Shown here piece after piece: positions 7,885-15,339 of a stretch of 16,410 bases of DNA (position 1 is the first letter of the stretch; each line of letters opens with the position of its first letter). Origin of the DNA: Bacteroides sp. CAG:709 (GTDB taxonomy: Bacteria > Bacteroidota > Bacteroidia > Bacteroidales > UBA932). The position numbers were made by a program, and so were the translations under genes. The notes under the pieces were generated by a model. It saw only the letters and a list, made by a program, of their open reading frames with translations, was not told the origin of the DNA and searched no databases. Location: the NCBI GenBank assembly GCA_000434935.1, contig FR882193.1, forward strand, positions 28,478 to 44,887, in the 5' to 3' direction.

Positions 7885-9582
7885 CTAGATGCAGAGCAGC
7901 ATAATCATTTGAGCTGTAATGACATGCAAGAACATCTCGACGGGGTAAACTGTTGCATAAGCTACAGAAGGCTCATCGTCCTCGACGGTACTGAGGGCGT
8001 AATTTAGCGCTATCGGGTTCGCCATTGCACCGCAGAGCATGCCGATATTGGATGCATAGCTGGTCTTGCAAAATTTCGTGGCGATGAATCCCATGATCAG
8101 GACAGGGACTATTGCCATAAGGAAACTGAGCAGAATCCAGAGAAGTCCTTCCGGCTGGAATACCGTTTCGAAGAATCCCGGGCCGGCACTTAATCCCAGT
8201 CCGGCAAGGTAGATGGTGAGTCCCATCTGCCTGAGCATCAGGTTCGCACTTCGTGTAGTATATGTGGTAAGGTGCATGCGTGAACCATAGGCCCCCATGA
8301 GGATTCCTACGATTATCGGGCCGCCTGCGATACCGAGTTTGACCGGAATGCTCATTCCCGGTATGGCGAACGGTATGCTTCCCAGCAGAAGACCGAGAAT
8401 GAGGCCGATGAAGATGGAAAACAAGTTAGGGTTTCTCAGCTCTTTTTCTTGGTTTCCAAGCACTTCTGCCACCCGGTCGATGGCGACTTCCTTTCCCACG
8501 ATGGTAAGCTTGTCACCTATCTGGAGATGCAGTCCGCTTGACGGAAGAATGTCGATGCCCGCCCTGTTCACTCTGGTGATATTGATGCCGTAGGCATTTC
8601 TGAGGTGCAGGTCGCCAAGTTTGGCACCGTTCATATGTGGCTGTGTGACAAGCACATGACGCGATACCAATGTGCTGTCAAGATGGTTCCAGTCAATGTC
8701 TTTCTTGTTCCAGTCCTTGTGGACGGTTTCTCCGAAAAGCTTCTCGGCAATGCCGGTTTCCGTTTCTTTGGTCATGACCAGTACATGCTCGCCTTTCTCC
8801 AGAATCGTATCTCCGTTCGGTATGATTACCGTGCCGTCATTGGCATCGTCTTCATTGTTCCCGTTGAATTTCCATACCCTGGACACGACAAGCCTGATGG
8901 ACACGTCCTTCATGATGTCTTTTATCGCTTTTCCGTATATCGCCGGATTGCTGATGCGGAATTCTGACACAAATGTCTGATTGTCATGCTGTTCTTTGGC
9001 ATTGGAACCAGGCTTGTGGAATATCAGTTTCAATATTACTACGCATAGTATCACGCCGATTACGCCGAACGGATATCCCACGGCGCAAGCCATCGCCATC
9101 TCGTTGGATGTGGCAGTGGCATCAGGGTAGACCTCCAGAAGTGACTGTTGTGCCGCACCAAGCATAGGCGTATTGGTGGCCGCTCCCGTGAGAAGACCGA
9201 CGGACGTAGGCAGGGAAATGTCAGTCAACATGCTGACTATTACCGTCATAACCGCTCCAAGTGCCAATACTCCCAGACCCAGAAGGTTTAATTTTATACC
9301 GCCTTTTTTCAATGACGGGAAAAAGCTGGGGCCCACCTGGAGACCGAGGGCATAGACGAACAATATGAGTCCGAAGTTCTGTGCCAATGCGAGCATCTGC
9401 GGATCTATCGTCAATCCGAAATGGCCGGCAATGATTCCCGCGAAGAATATGAATGTGATTCCGAGCGAGACGCCCTTGATCGTAATTCTGCTGCATATCA
9501 GTCCGATCGCGCAAATCAGCGAGAGGACGAGTATGGCCTGTATAAATGTTTGATTTGTAAATAATCCTGTTAACCAGTCCAT
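7885..9582 (-). CDS. AspT/YidE/YbjL-type transporter with two RCK_C (TrkA_C) domains
   Basis: Inner-membrane protein of the aspartate:alanine-exchanger superfamily. The 565 residues form two homologous membrane halves, about 10-190 and 385-565, flanking a cytoplasmic insert of two TrkA_C-like regulatory domains (about 203-290 and 300-378). The internal duplication is visible: GLQVGPSFF (80-88) echoes GLSAGPGFF (463-471), and GAATNTPMLGAA (133-144) echoes GAMANPIALNYA (518-529). Members exchange small carboxylates or amino acids, but most YidE-type proteins have no known substrate. It starts 12 bases after the rmlC stop with Shine-Dalgarno AAGGAA at 9588-9593, so it appears to be the last gene of the rml operon. 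Whether it serves rhamnose metabolism is unknown. Confidence 0.88.
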   Translation of the reverse strand: MDWLTGLFTNQTFIQAILVLSLICAIGLICSRITIKGVSLGITFIFFAGIIAGHFGLTIDPQMLALAQNFGLILFVYALGLQVGPSFFPSLKKGGIKLNLLGLGVLALGAVMTVIVSMLTDISLPTSVGLLTGAATNTPMLGAAQQSLLEVYPDATATSNEMAMACAVGYPFGVIGVILCVVILKLIFHKPGSNAKEQHDNQTFVSEFRISNPAIYGKAIKDIMKDVSIRLVVSRVWKFNGNNEDDANDGTVIIPNGDTILEKGEHVLVMTKETETGIAEKLFGETVHKDWNKKDIDWNHLDSTLVSRHVLVTQPHMNGAKLGDLHLRNAYGINITRVNRAGIDILPSSGLHLQIGDKLTIVGKEVAIDRVAEVLGNQEKELRNPNLFSIFIGLILGLLLGSIPFAIPGMSIPVKLGIAGGPIIVGILMGAYGSRMHLTTYTTRSANLMLRQMGLTIYLAGLGLSAGPGFFETVFQPEGLLWILLSFLMAIVPVLIMGFIATKFCKTSYASNIGMLCGAMANPIALNYALSTVEDDEPSVAYATVYPVEMFLHVITAQMIMLLCI

Positions 9583-9594
9583 TATGATTCCTTA

Positions 9595-10155
9595 TTACTT
9601 GTCGTATCTGAACGGACTGTCAAATTCGTTCAGTTTTATATGTCTTTTGTCTTTTTCGCTCAATAACTTCAGTTCGTCCGGAATTTTCCAGTCAATTCCC
9701 AATGTTCCGTCTTCCAGTGAGATGCCACCGTCCGCCTCCGGATGGTAGAAATTGTCGCATTTGTATTGGAACAATGCGGTTTCGCTCAGAACCGAGAAGC
9801 CGTGAGCGAAGCCTTTCGGGATAAACATCTGCCTGTGGTTGTCTTCCGTGAGTTCCACTGCTACATGTTTTCCGTAAGTCGGAGAGCCTTTTCTGATATC
9901 TACCGCGACATCAAGAACTCTTCCTTTTATGCACCGCACCAGCTTGCTCTGTGCATACGGAGGATTCTGGAAATGCAGTCCGCGTATCACGCCGTATGTG
10001 GACATGCTCTCATTATCCTGGCAGAAATCTATCTTGCCGATTTTTTCTTCGAATTCATGTCTTGACCAGCTCTCGAAAAAATATCCTCGCTCGTCTATGA
10101 AAATCCGGGGCGTCAAAATCACAACCCCCTCTATATCTGTCTTTGTAACTTTCAT
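9595..10155 (-). CDS. rfbC: dTDP-4-dehydrorhamnose 3,5-epimerase
   Basis: RmlC, the third enzyme of dTDP-L-rhamnose synthesis, a cytoplasmic cupin that epimerises C3 and C5 of dTDP-4-keto-6-deoxyglucose. The 186 residues match the family length. Landmarks are FIDERGYFFESW (19-30), the active-site region VIRGLHFQ with His61, SKLVRCIKGRVLDVAVDIR (70-88), and FIPKGFAHGF (111-120). The ATG follows the rmlB stop after one base (TAA-C-ATG), so translation is probably coupled. Confidence 0.96.
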   Translation of the reverse strand: MKVTKTDIEGVVILTPRIFIDERGYFFESWSRHEFEEKIGKIDFCQDNESMSTYGVIRGLHFQNPPYAQSKLVRCIKGRVLDVAVDIRKGSPTYGKHVAVELTEDNHRQMFIPKGFAHGFSVLSETALFQYKCDNFYHPEADGGISLEDGTLGIDWKIPDELKLLSEKDKRHIKLNEFDSPFRYDK

Positions 10156-10156
10156 G

Positions 10157-11308
10157 TTATAGTGCTCCGTACATGTTTTGGTAGTATTTCAAATAATCTC
10201 CGCTGGTCACATTGTCCAGCCATTCCTGATTTTCAAGATACCATCTTACTGTCAGTTCAATGCCTTCCTCGAACTGGAGCGAAGGCTCCCAGCCAAGTTC
10301 TTTCTGGAGTTTGCGGGAGTCGATGGCGTATCTCATGTCGTGTCCTTTGCGGTCCGTGACGAATGTGATGAGGTCCAGGTCTTCGCCTTCCGCCCTGCCC
10401 AGCTGCCTGTCGACCGTATCGACCAATACTTTTATGAGGTCAATGTTTTTCCACTCATTGAACCCTCCTATATTATAGGTGTCGGCTACTTGTCCTTTGT
10501 GGAAGATGGTGTCAATCGCTCTCGCATGGTCTTCCACGAAGAGCCAGTCACGGACATTTTCTCCCCTGCCATAGACCGGAAGTGGCTTTCTGTGTCGTAT
10601 ATTGTTGATAAACAATGGAATCAGCTTCTCCGGAAACTGGTATGGCCCGTAATTGTTCGAACAGTTGGTAACCAATGTCGGCATGCCGTAGGTGTCGTGG
10701 AATGATCTCACGAAATGGTCCGAAGCCGCCTTAGCCGCTGAATATGGAGAATGCGGATGGTAGCTGTTCTCTTCGGTGAAGAATTTTTCTCCATAGACAT
10801 GATGATGCGCCGAGGATGCTTTCGTGGAGAAAGGAGATTCCAGGCCGTCCGGTGCCGTGATTTCCAGCGCCCCATATACCTCATCAGTGGAAATATGGTA
10901 GAAGAGGCATGGCACTCCATTGATTTCCCAAGGCTTTTCCTGGCTTTCCCAATGAATCCTTGCAGCCTGAAGCATTGACAATGTGCCGATTACATTGGTG
11001 TTGGCGAAGGTGAACGGGTCCTTTATCGAGCGGTCGACGTGGCTTTCCGCTGCGAGGTGGATGATGCCGTCGACATTGTACTTCCGGATGATTTCCAGCA
11101 CGGTCTCGAAATCACAGATGTCTGCCTTGATGAAGGTGTAGTTCGGCTTGTCCTTGATGTCGTGGAGATTGGCGAGGTTACCGGCGTAGGTCAGCTTGTC
11201 GAGATTGATGATATGGTAATCAGGGTATTTGTTCACGAACAGCCTGACGACGTGGCTTCCGATGAAGCCTGCACCGCCTGTAATGAGTATATTTCTTTTG
11301 CTTTCCAT
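10157..11308 (-). CDS. rfbB: dTDP-glucose 4,6-dehydratase
   Basis: RmlB, the second enzyme of the pathway, an extended SDR that dehydrates dTDP-glucose to dTDP-4-keto-6-deoxyglucose using bound NAD+. Visible motifs are GGAGFIGSH (11-19), LAAESHVDRSI (85-95), the catalytic STDEVYG (140-146, Asp142 and Glu143), YSAAK (Tyr189, Lys193) and NCSNNYGPYQFPEKLIPL (215-232). At 383 residues it is about 20 longer than E. coli RfbB. Part of the excess is an insert of roughly 14 residues between TDEVYG and the FTE segment (about 147-176), rich in Ser and His. It starts 5 bases after the rmlD stop and runs to 1 base before rmlC. Confidence 0.97.
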   Translation of the reverse strand: MESKRNILITGGAGFIGSHVVRLFVNKYPDYHIINLDKLTYAGNLANLHDIKDKPNYTFIKADICDFETVLEIIRKYNVDGIIHLAAESHVDRSIKDPFTFANTNVIGTLSMLQAARIHWESQEKPWEINGVPCLFYHISTDEVYGALEITAPDGLESPFSTKASSAHHHVYGEKFFTEENSYHPHSPYSAAKAASDHFVRSFHDTYGMPTLVTNCSNNYGPYQFPEKLIPLFINNIRHRKPLPVYGRGENVRDWLFVEDHARAIDTIFHKGQVADTYNIGGFNEWKNIDLIKVLVDTVDRQLGRAEGEDLDLITFVTDRKGHDMRYAIDSRKLQKELGWEPSLQFEEGIELTVRWYLENQEWLDNVTSGDYLKYYQNMYGAL

Positions 11309-11313
11309 TGGTG

Positions 11314-12189
11314 TCAGCTGTTTTCAATTTCTTCGATGCAGCGTTTCAATGAGTCCGTCCAATATGGTATGCGGATTCCGAACGTCTGCTTGATTTTGGT
11401 CTTGTCGAGTACCGAGAAATGTGGTCTTGCCACAGGGCTCGGAAATTCATCGCTGTGGCATGGCCGGATGTCACAGGTGTTGCCGCTCATCTCGCAGATG
11501 GCTTTCGCGAAGTCGAACCATGAGCAGACGCCTTCGTTGCTGAAGTGGTAGATGCCTGTCTTGTCCAGCTGGCCGGTTTCAATGATGCTGCATATTGTTT
11601 CCGCCAGGTCGCCTGCATAGGTCGGTGTCCCCACTTGGTCGAAGACTACCTTCAGGCTTTCCCTGCTGGAGGTGAGGTCGCGCATTGTCTTCACGAAGTT
11701 CTTTCCGAAAGGGGAGTAGAGCCATGCGGTGCGTATGATTATGCTCGCGCAGCCTGTGGCTTCAATGCTTTTTTCACCTGCCAATTTGGTTTTCCCGTAC
11801 ACTCCCAGAGGCTTTGTCGGCCAGTCTTCCCGGCATGGGATGTTCCGGTCTCCCTGGAATACGTAATCCGTGGAAATATGTATGAGCGTGCCGTTTACGG
11901 CTTTCATTGCGTCAGCCAGATTGCCTGCGGCAATGTTGTTCAGCAGGTTTGCGGTTTCAGGGTCGGTTTCAGCCTTGTCGACATTGGTATATGCGGCGCA
12001 ATTCACGATGACATTGACATGATTCTCGCGGACGATGTCCGCAATGGCCTGCGGGTCGGTGATGTCGAGTCTCTCGTGTTCTCCGGCAATGTCGGTGAAT
12101 ATGAATCGGTTACGGCTGCTGCGGGAGGCGATTTGCATTTCTCGTCCGAGCTGTCCGTCCGCTCCTGTGACTAAGATTGTATGATTCAT
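11314..12189 (-). CDS. rfbD: dTDP-4-dehydrorhamnose reductase
   Basis: RmlD, the last enzyme of the pathway, reduces dTDP-4-keto-L-rhamnose to dTDP-L-rhamnose with NAD(P)H. The 291 residues contain the N-terminal VTGADGQLGRE (7-17), NCAAYTNVDKAE (63-74), HISTDYVFQG (104-113) and catalytic YGKTK (Tyr131, Lys135). RTAWLYSPFGKNFV is also a typical RmlD stretch. The ATG is one base after the rmlA TGA (TGA-A-ATG) and the gene ends 5 bases before rmlB, as expected for coupled translation. Confidence 0.96.
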   Translation of the reverse strand: MNHTILVTGADGQLGREMQIASRSSRNRFIFTDIAGEHERLDITDPQAIADIVRENHVNVIVNCAAYTNVDKAETDPETANLLNNIAAGNLADAMKAVNGTLIHISTDYVFQGDRNIPCREDWPTKPLGVYGKTKLAGEKSIEATGCASIIIRTAWLYSPFGKNFVKTMRDLTSSRESLKVVFDQVGTPTYAGDLAETICSIIETGQLDKTGIYHFSNEGVCSWFDFAKAICEMSGNTCDIRPCHSDEFPSPVARPHFSVLDKTKIKQTFGIRIPYWTDSLKRCIEEIENS

Positions 12190-12190
12190 T

Positions 12191-13099
12191 TCAATACTCC
12201 AGATCTTTCTTCAGTGTGTCAGGTCCCTCGTTAAGGATGGACATGAGGTATTTTCCGTAATCGTTCTTGAGCATAGGCGCCGCCGCTTTCTTCAGCTGTT
12301 CCGCATCTATCCATCCCTGCCTGTATGCAATGCTTTCCAGACATGCGACTTTCAGTCCCTGGCGTTTCTCCAGGACCTCGATGAAGGTGGATGCCTCGGA
12401 GAGCGAGTCGTGTGTCCCTGTGTCGAGCCATGCGAATCCGCGTGCCATTGTCTGGACTTTCAATTCATTGGCCTGCAGGAAGTTCTGGTTGACGGTGGTG
12501 ATTTCCAGTTCGCCTCTTGCCGAAGGTTTTATGGTCTTGGCGATGTCCACGACCTTGTTCGGGTAGAAGTACAGGCCGACTACTGCATAGTTGCTCTTCG
12601 GGTTCTTCGGCTTTTCTTCAATGCTGAGGCAGTTGCCGTTCTTGTCGAATTCCGCTACGCCATATCTTTCCGGGTCGCTTACGCGGTATCCGAAAACCGT
12701 GGCTTTATGGTGTTCTTCCGCGTCTATTACAGCCTGCTGCAGCATGGCATTCAGTCCTGCTCCGTAGAAGATATTGTCTCCAAGTATCAGGCACGCGCAG
12801 TCATTGCCAATGAATTTTTCGCCGATGATGAATGCTTGTGCAAGGCCGTCCGGTGAAGGCTGCTCCGCGTATTCGAATTTTACTCCGAAGTCGCTTCCGT
12901 CTCCCAGAAGTCTCTGGAAATTAGGCAGATCCGTAGGTGTGGATATGATGAGAATCTCCCTGATTCCTGCCAACATCAGCACAGAAATAGGATAGTAGAT
13001 CATAGGCTTGTCAAATATCGGTATCAGCTGCTTGCTGATGCCTTTGGTGATAGGGTAAAGCCTGGTTCCGCTACCGCCGGCAAGAACGATTCCTTTCAT
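12191..13099 (-). CDS. rfbA: Glucose-1-phosphate thymidylyltransferase
   Basis: RmlA joins glucose-1-phosphate and dTTP to give dTDP-glucose, the committed step of the rhamnose pathway. I start it at 13099: this gives the family N-terminus MKGIVLAGGSGTRLYP, follows GAGGAA (13103-13108) three bases upstream, and lies downstream of the promoter candidate. The 17-codon in-frame extension to 13150 would overlap that promoter. The resulting 302 residues compare with 293 in E. coli. Motifs are GGSGTRLYP (8-16), KQLIPIFDKPMIYYP (23-37), LGDNIFYG with Asp108, EEKPKNPKS (161-169) and WLDTGTHDSL with Asp226. It is the first gene of the rml operon. Confidence 0.97.
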   Translation of the reverse strand: MKGIVLAGGSGTRLYPITKGISKQLIPIFDKPMIYYPISVLMLAGIREILIISTPTDLPNFQRLLGDGSDFGVKFEYAEQPSPDGLAQAFIIGEKFIGNDCACLILGDNIFYGAGLNAMLQQAVIDAEEHHKATVFGYRVSDPERYGVAEFDKNGNCLSIEEKPKNPKSNYAVVGLYFYPNKVVDIAKTIKPSARGELEITTVNQNFLQANELKVQTMARGFAWLDTGTHDSLSEASTFIEVLEKRQGLKVACLESIAYRQGWIDAEQLKKAAAPMLKNDYGKYLMSILNEGPDTLKKDLEY

Positions 13100-13118
13100 A
13101 AATTCCTCGAATTTGCTA

Positions 13119-13150
13119 CTAATATACGTGATTTTTTCAGCATCACCCAA
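13119..13150 (-). promoter_or_regulatory. Candidate rml operon promoter
   Basis: On the minus strand TATATTAG (13119-13126) differs by one base from the Bacteroidota -7 consensus TAnnTTTG. TTG at 13148-13150 lies 21 bases upstream, a standard spacing for the -33 element. Initiation near 13112 would leave a very short leader before the rmlA ATG at 13099. Confidence 0.4.
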
Positions 13151-13184
13151 TAACTAAGGGGCAAATCGTGAATATTATATTTCG

Positions 13185-13192
13185 TATATTTG
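13185..13192 (+). promoter_or_regulatory. Candidate promoter for the exported EEP-family enzyme, -7 element
   Basis: TATATTTG is an exact match to TAnnTTTG, about 28 bases before the ATG at 13220. It is oriented away from the rml promoter within the same 120-base divergent region. No good -33 element is seen at the usual distance. Confidence 0.5.
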
Positions 13193-13219
13193 CAGTACTA
13201 AACAAAAACATTGAAAAAT

Positions 13220-14095
13220 ATGAAGAGATTTTTTATTGTACTGTCGGTTCTGCTGGCATTTGTACAGTGTCGGCCGGCGTCGGACGAACTGAAGGTCGTG
13301 TCATTCAACATCAGGATGGGGGTTGCGAAGGATGGTGAGAATTCATGGGAATTCCGCAAGCAGGCTTCTGCCGCCATGGTGAACGAGCTCCGTCCCGATA
13401 TCATGGGACTGCAGGAGGCTTTCGATTTCCAGTCGGAGTATATTAAGGAACAATGTCCTGATTATGACGGAGTTGGAGTGGGTCGTGATGATGGAAAGTC
13501 AGCCGGTGAAATGATGATGATTTTCTTCAATACCAAGACGGTCGAACTGAAGGATTGGGGTACGTTCTGGCTTTCTGAGACACCGGAAGTTCCGTCTTTC
13601 GGCTGGGATGCCGCATGTCGCCGCACTGCCACATGGGCCCTTCTGGAAATGCGCAAGTCCGGAAAGGAGTTCTATTATGTGAATACCCATCTTGACCATC
13701 AGGGCCGCGAGGCTGAAAAGAACGGTCTGAAGCTCATCGTGGAGCGCATTGACAGTATCAATCCCAAGAAATATCCGATGGTCCTGACCGGTGATTTCAA
13801 TGTCCTTCCGGCTGATGCCGTGCTGGATGACCTGGACCAGATAATGTCCAGTGCCCGCGCTACGGCGGAAGTGACCGACAGCATCCCTTCTTTCAATGCT
13901 TTCGGCAAACCGTTGAAGCATGCTGCGATAGGGGACCAGTTCGTGGATCTTGCGACTACTGCCGGTCTGACGATTGACTACATTTATTACAGCGGTTTCT
14001 CCAAATGTCCTAGTTTCCACACCGTGACGGAGAGTTTCGCCGGAGTGCCATACATTTCTGACCACTATCCGGTTACGGCGGTATTGAAATTCTAG
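13220..14095 (+). CDS. Exported endonuclease/exonuclease/phosphatase (EEP) family hydrolase
   Basis: Metal-dependent phosphoesterase fold of the DNase I / sphingomyelinase / inositol-phosphatase superfamily; the substrate could be a nucleic acid, lipid or phosphorylated sugar. I start at ATG 13220, giving MKRFFIVLSVLLAFVQC, a positively charged, hydrophobic signal sequence with Cys17 as a possible lipoprotein cysteine, although FVQC is a poor lipobox. A TTG three codons upstream (13211) is less likely. The 291 residues keep the catalytic set: SFNIR (Asn30), GLQE (Glu66), YVNTHLDH (His157), LTGDFNVLP (Asp192, Asn194), IDYIY (Asp253) and SDHYP (Asp281, His282). It probably acts in the periplasm or at the surface. 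It is divergent from rml and converges on the next gene with 22 bases between stops. Confidence 0.87.
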   Translation: MKRFFIVLSVLLAFVQCRPASDELKVVSFNIRMGVAKDGENSWEFRKQASAAMVNELRPDIMGLQEAFDFQSEYIKEQCPDYDGVGVGRDDGKSAGEMMMIFFNTKTVELKDWGTFWLSETPEVPSFGWDAACRRTATWALLEMRKSGKEFYYVNTHLDHQGREAEKNGLKLIVERIDSINPKKYPMVLTGDFNVLPADAVLDDLDQIMSSARATAEVTDSIPSFNAFGKPLKHAAIGDQFVDLATTAGLTIDYIYYSGFSKCPSFHTVTESFAGVPYISDHYPVTAVLKF

Positions 14096-14117
14096 AGGTA
14101 ACTTGCGGACTCGAACT

Positions 14118-15335
14118 TTATCGGGTCGGAATTATAATGTGGTGGTTCCCGATGGATGAGCGCAGAAAATAATCTGCAAGTCCGGGAGCCGCCACGATTA
14201 TTTGTGTCCGGCAGAGATTGTCATTATATTGATTTTCAATGATATTGACGTCTTCTAGAAACATTTCCGTGCAGTCTGGCGAGACCTTTAGTATCTTGGC
14301 CGGACCTGCCGGGATCGTGCCATGTATGGCCACTCCGATTCCTGATTCGAAATGCGTGTCGTAACAGTAGCCGCTTACGATGTTCAGCGGCACGGTGCAA
14401 TGCGCAAACAGCAATTTGTCTCCGTCAATGCGTGAGAGATTTGCCTGGAATCCAGGTGTGCCATATTTTTTGTTGGCGATGCACATTGACAGCAGAGCCG
14501 GCACATCGCCTTCGCAGGTTGCTACAACTCCCTGACTGTTAAGGATTGCCAATGCCAGACATCCTGTATTGCCCAGCGCCGTGAGCAGGTCGAAGCATCT
14601 CAGGGACACTCCGTCCAGTCCATATTCGTCCACGATTGTCTTGAGCGCGCAATATATGTCAAGTGCCTTTCCGAAGTCTTTTTCCGTTATTTCGCATCCG
14701 AATTTCGGCTTGTTCAATGCATTGAGGTCCAATTCTTTCAGCAAGGTCCTGTCGGGTGTCTTGGCCATGTCGACCAGTTTGTTTATGTCAATGTCAATGA
14801 TTTCCGCTCCGAGTCTTATCTTTGCTTCATCGTAGTCCACATCGCTGGAAATCAGCCAGTCTGATGGCTTTCCGACGACTCCGACTTTCATTCCCTCCAA
14901 TATCCGCCCCAGTTCATATTTTCGCACATGGCTCTTGTTTCCCCTCGTGAAGCCTGCTTCCAGTTTCCCGACGATTTCTTCTGTGTTTCCATGTATGATT
15001 TCTCCCGGATATCCGTTACGGTTCAGGAATGACAATATTTCCATTGACGCAGCCAATGAATTGCTCTTGCCGCTTGTAAGCAGTCTGATAGGTTCGTTTC
15101 CAGGCACCTGCAGCTTTCCGTCTTTGCAGAATATGCTCTTGAAAATCCCTTCAGTGCCCCCTGTCCGGACATAGATGAGGTTGTTACGTGTATCCCCATA
15201 TCCGGAGAAATCTTCGCCCATGAAGCAGAACCTTTCTCCCATCATCGCTTCGATTTCCCTTATGAATCCTTCCTCTGCAGGACTACATGCCGCCTCGCTA
15301 TGCAGGCTTGATGTCAATGTGTATAGTGTGTGCAT
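14118..15335 (-). CDS. COG2407 protein related to L-fucose/L-arabinose isomerases
   Basis: Cytoplasmic protein resembling L-fucose isomerase-related proteins. I use the ATG at 15335 (405 residues, MHTLYTLTSSLHSE), four bases after the Fic stop. The ATG at 15371 would overlap Fic by 32 bases and add MIIHIIMRNTRE, which does not look like this family. An N-terminal domain (about 1-125) has YVRTGGTEGIF and SGKSNSLAASMEIL. A second begins at VGVVGKPSDWLISSDVD (151-167). The C-terminal part holds SLRCFDLL, CLALAILNSQGVVATCEGD (259-277), FAHCTVP (310-316) and GNHH (395-398). Glu275 and His398 may be metal ligands by analogy with FucI. Isomerase activity is an inference and the sugar is unknown. No other sugar genes adjoin it. 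Confidence 0.72.
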   Translation of the reverse strand: MHTLYTLTSSLHSEAACSPAEEGFIREIEAMMGERFCFMGEDFSGYGDTRNNLIYVRTGGTEGIFKSIFCKDGKLQVPGNEPIRLLTSGKSNSLAASMEILSFLNRNGYPGEIIHGNTEEIVGKLEAGFTRGNKSHVRKYELGRILEGMKVGVVGKPSDWLISSDVDYDEAKIRLGAEIIDIDINKLVDMAKTPDRTLLKELDLNALNKPKFGCEITEKDFGKALDIYCALKTIVDEYGLDGVSLRCFDLLTALGNTGCLALAILNSQGVVATCEGDVPALLSMCIANKKYGTPGFQANLSRIDGDKLLFAHCTVPLNIVSGYCYDTHFESGIGVAIHGTIPAGPAKILKVSPDCTEMFLEDVNIIENQYNDNLCRTQIIVAAPGLADYFLRSSIGNHHIIIPTR

Positions 15336-15339
15336 CTCT

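Noticed and set aside
7872..7945. Nine-base inverted repeat CCCCGTCGA/TCGACGGGG as a terminator between tdh and the transporter
   Set aside because: The arms are 56 bases apart, one lies in coding sequence, there is no U-run, and repeats of this length are expected several times by chance in a window this size.
11545..12174. A 209-codon open frame on the + strand inside rmlD
   Set aside because: The opposite strand encodes an unmistakable RmlD; this frame has no recognisable motif.
13100..13150. Longer RmlA start at 13150
   Set aside because: The added 17 residues do not match RmlA, overlap the promoter candidate, and the ATG at 13099 has a Shine-Dalgarno and the standard N-terminus.
13211..13219. 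TTG start for the EEP gene
   Set aside because: The ATG at 13220 gives a normal signal sequence and needs no rare start codon.
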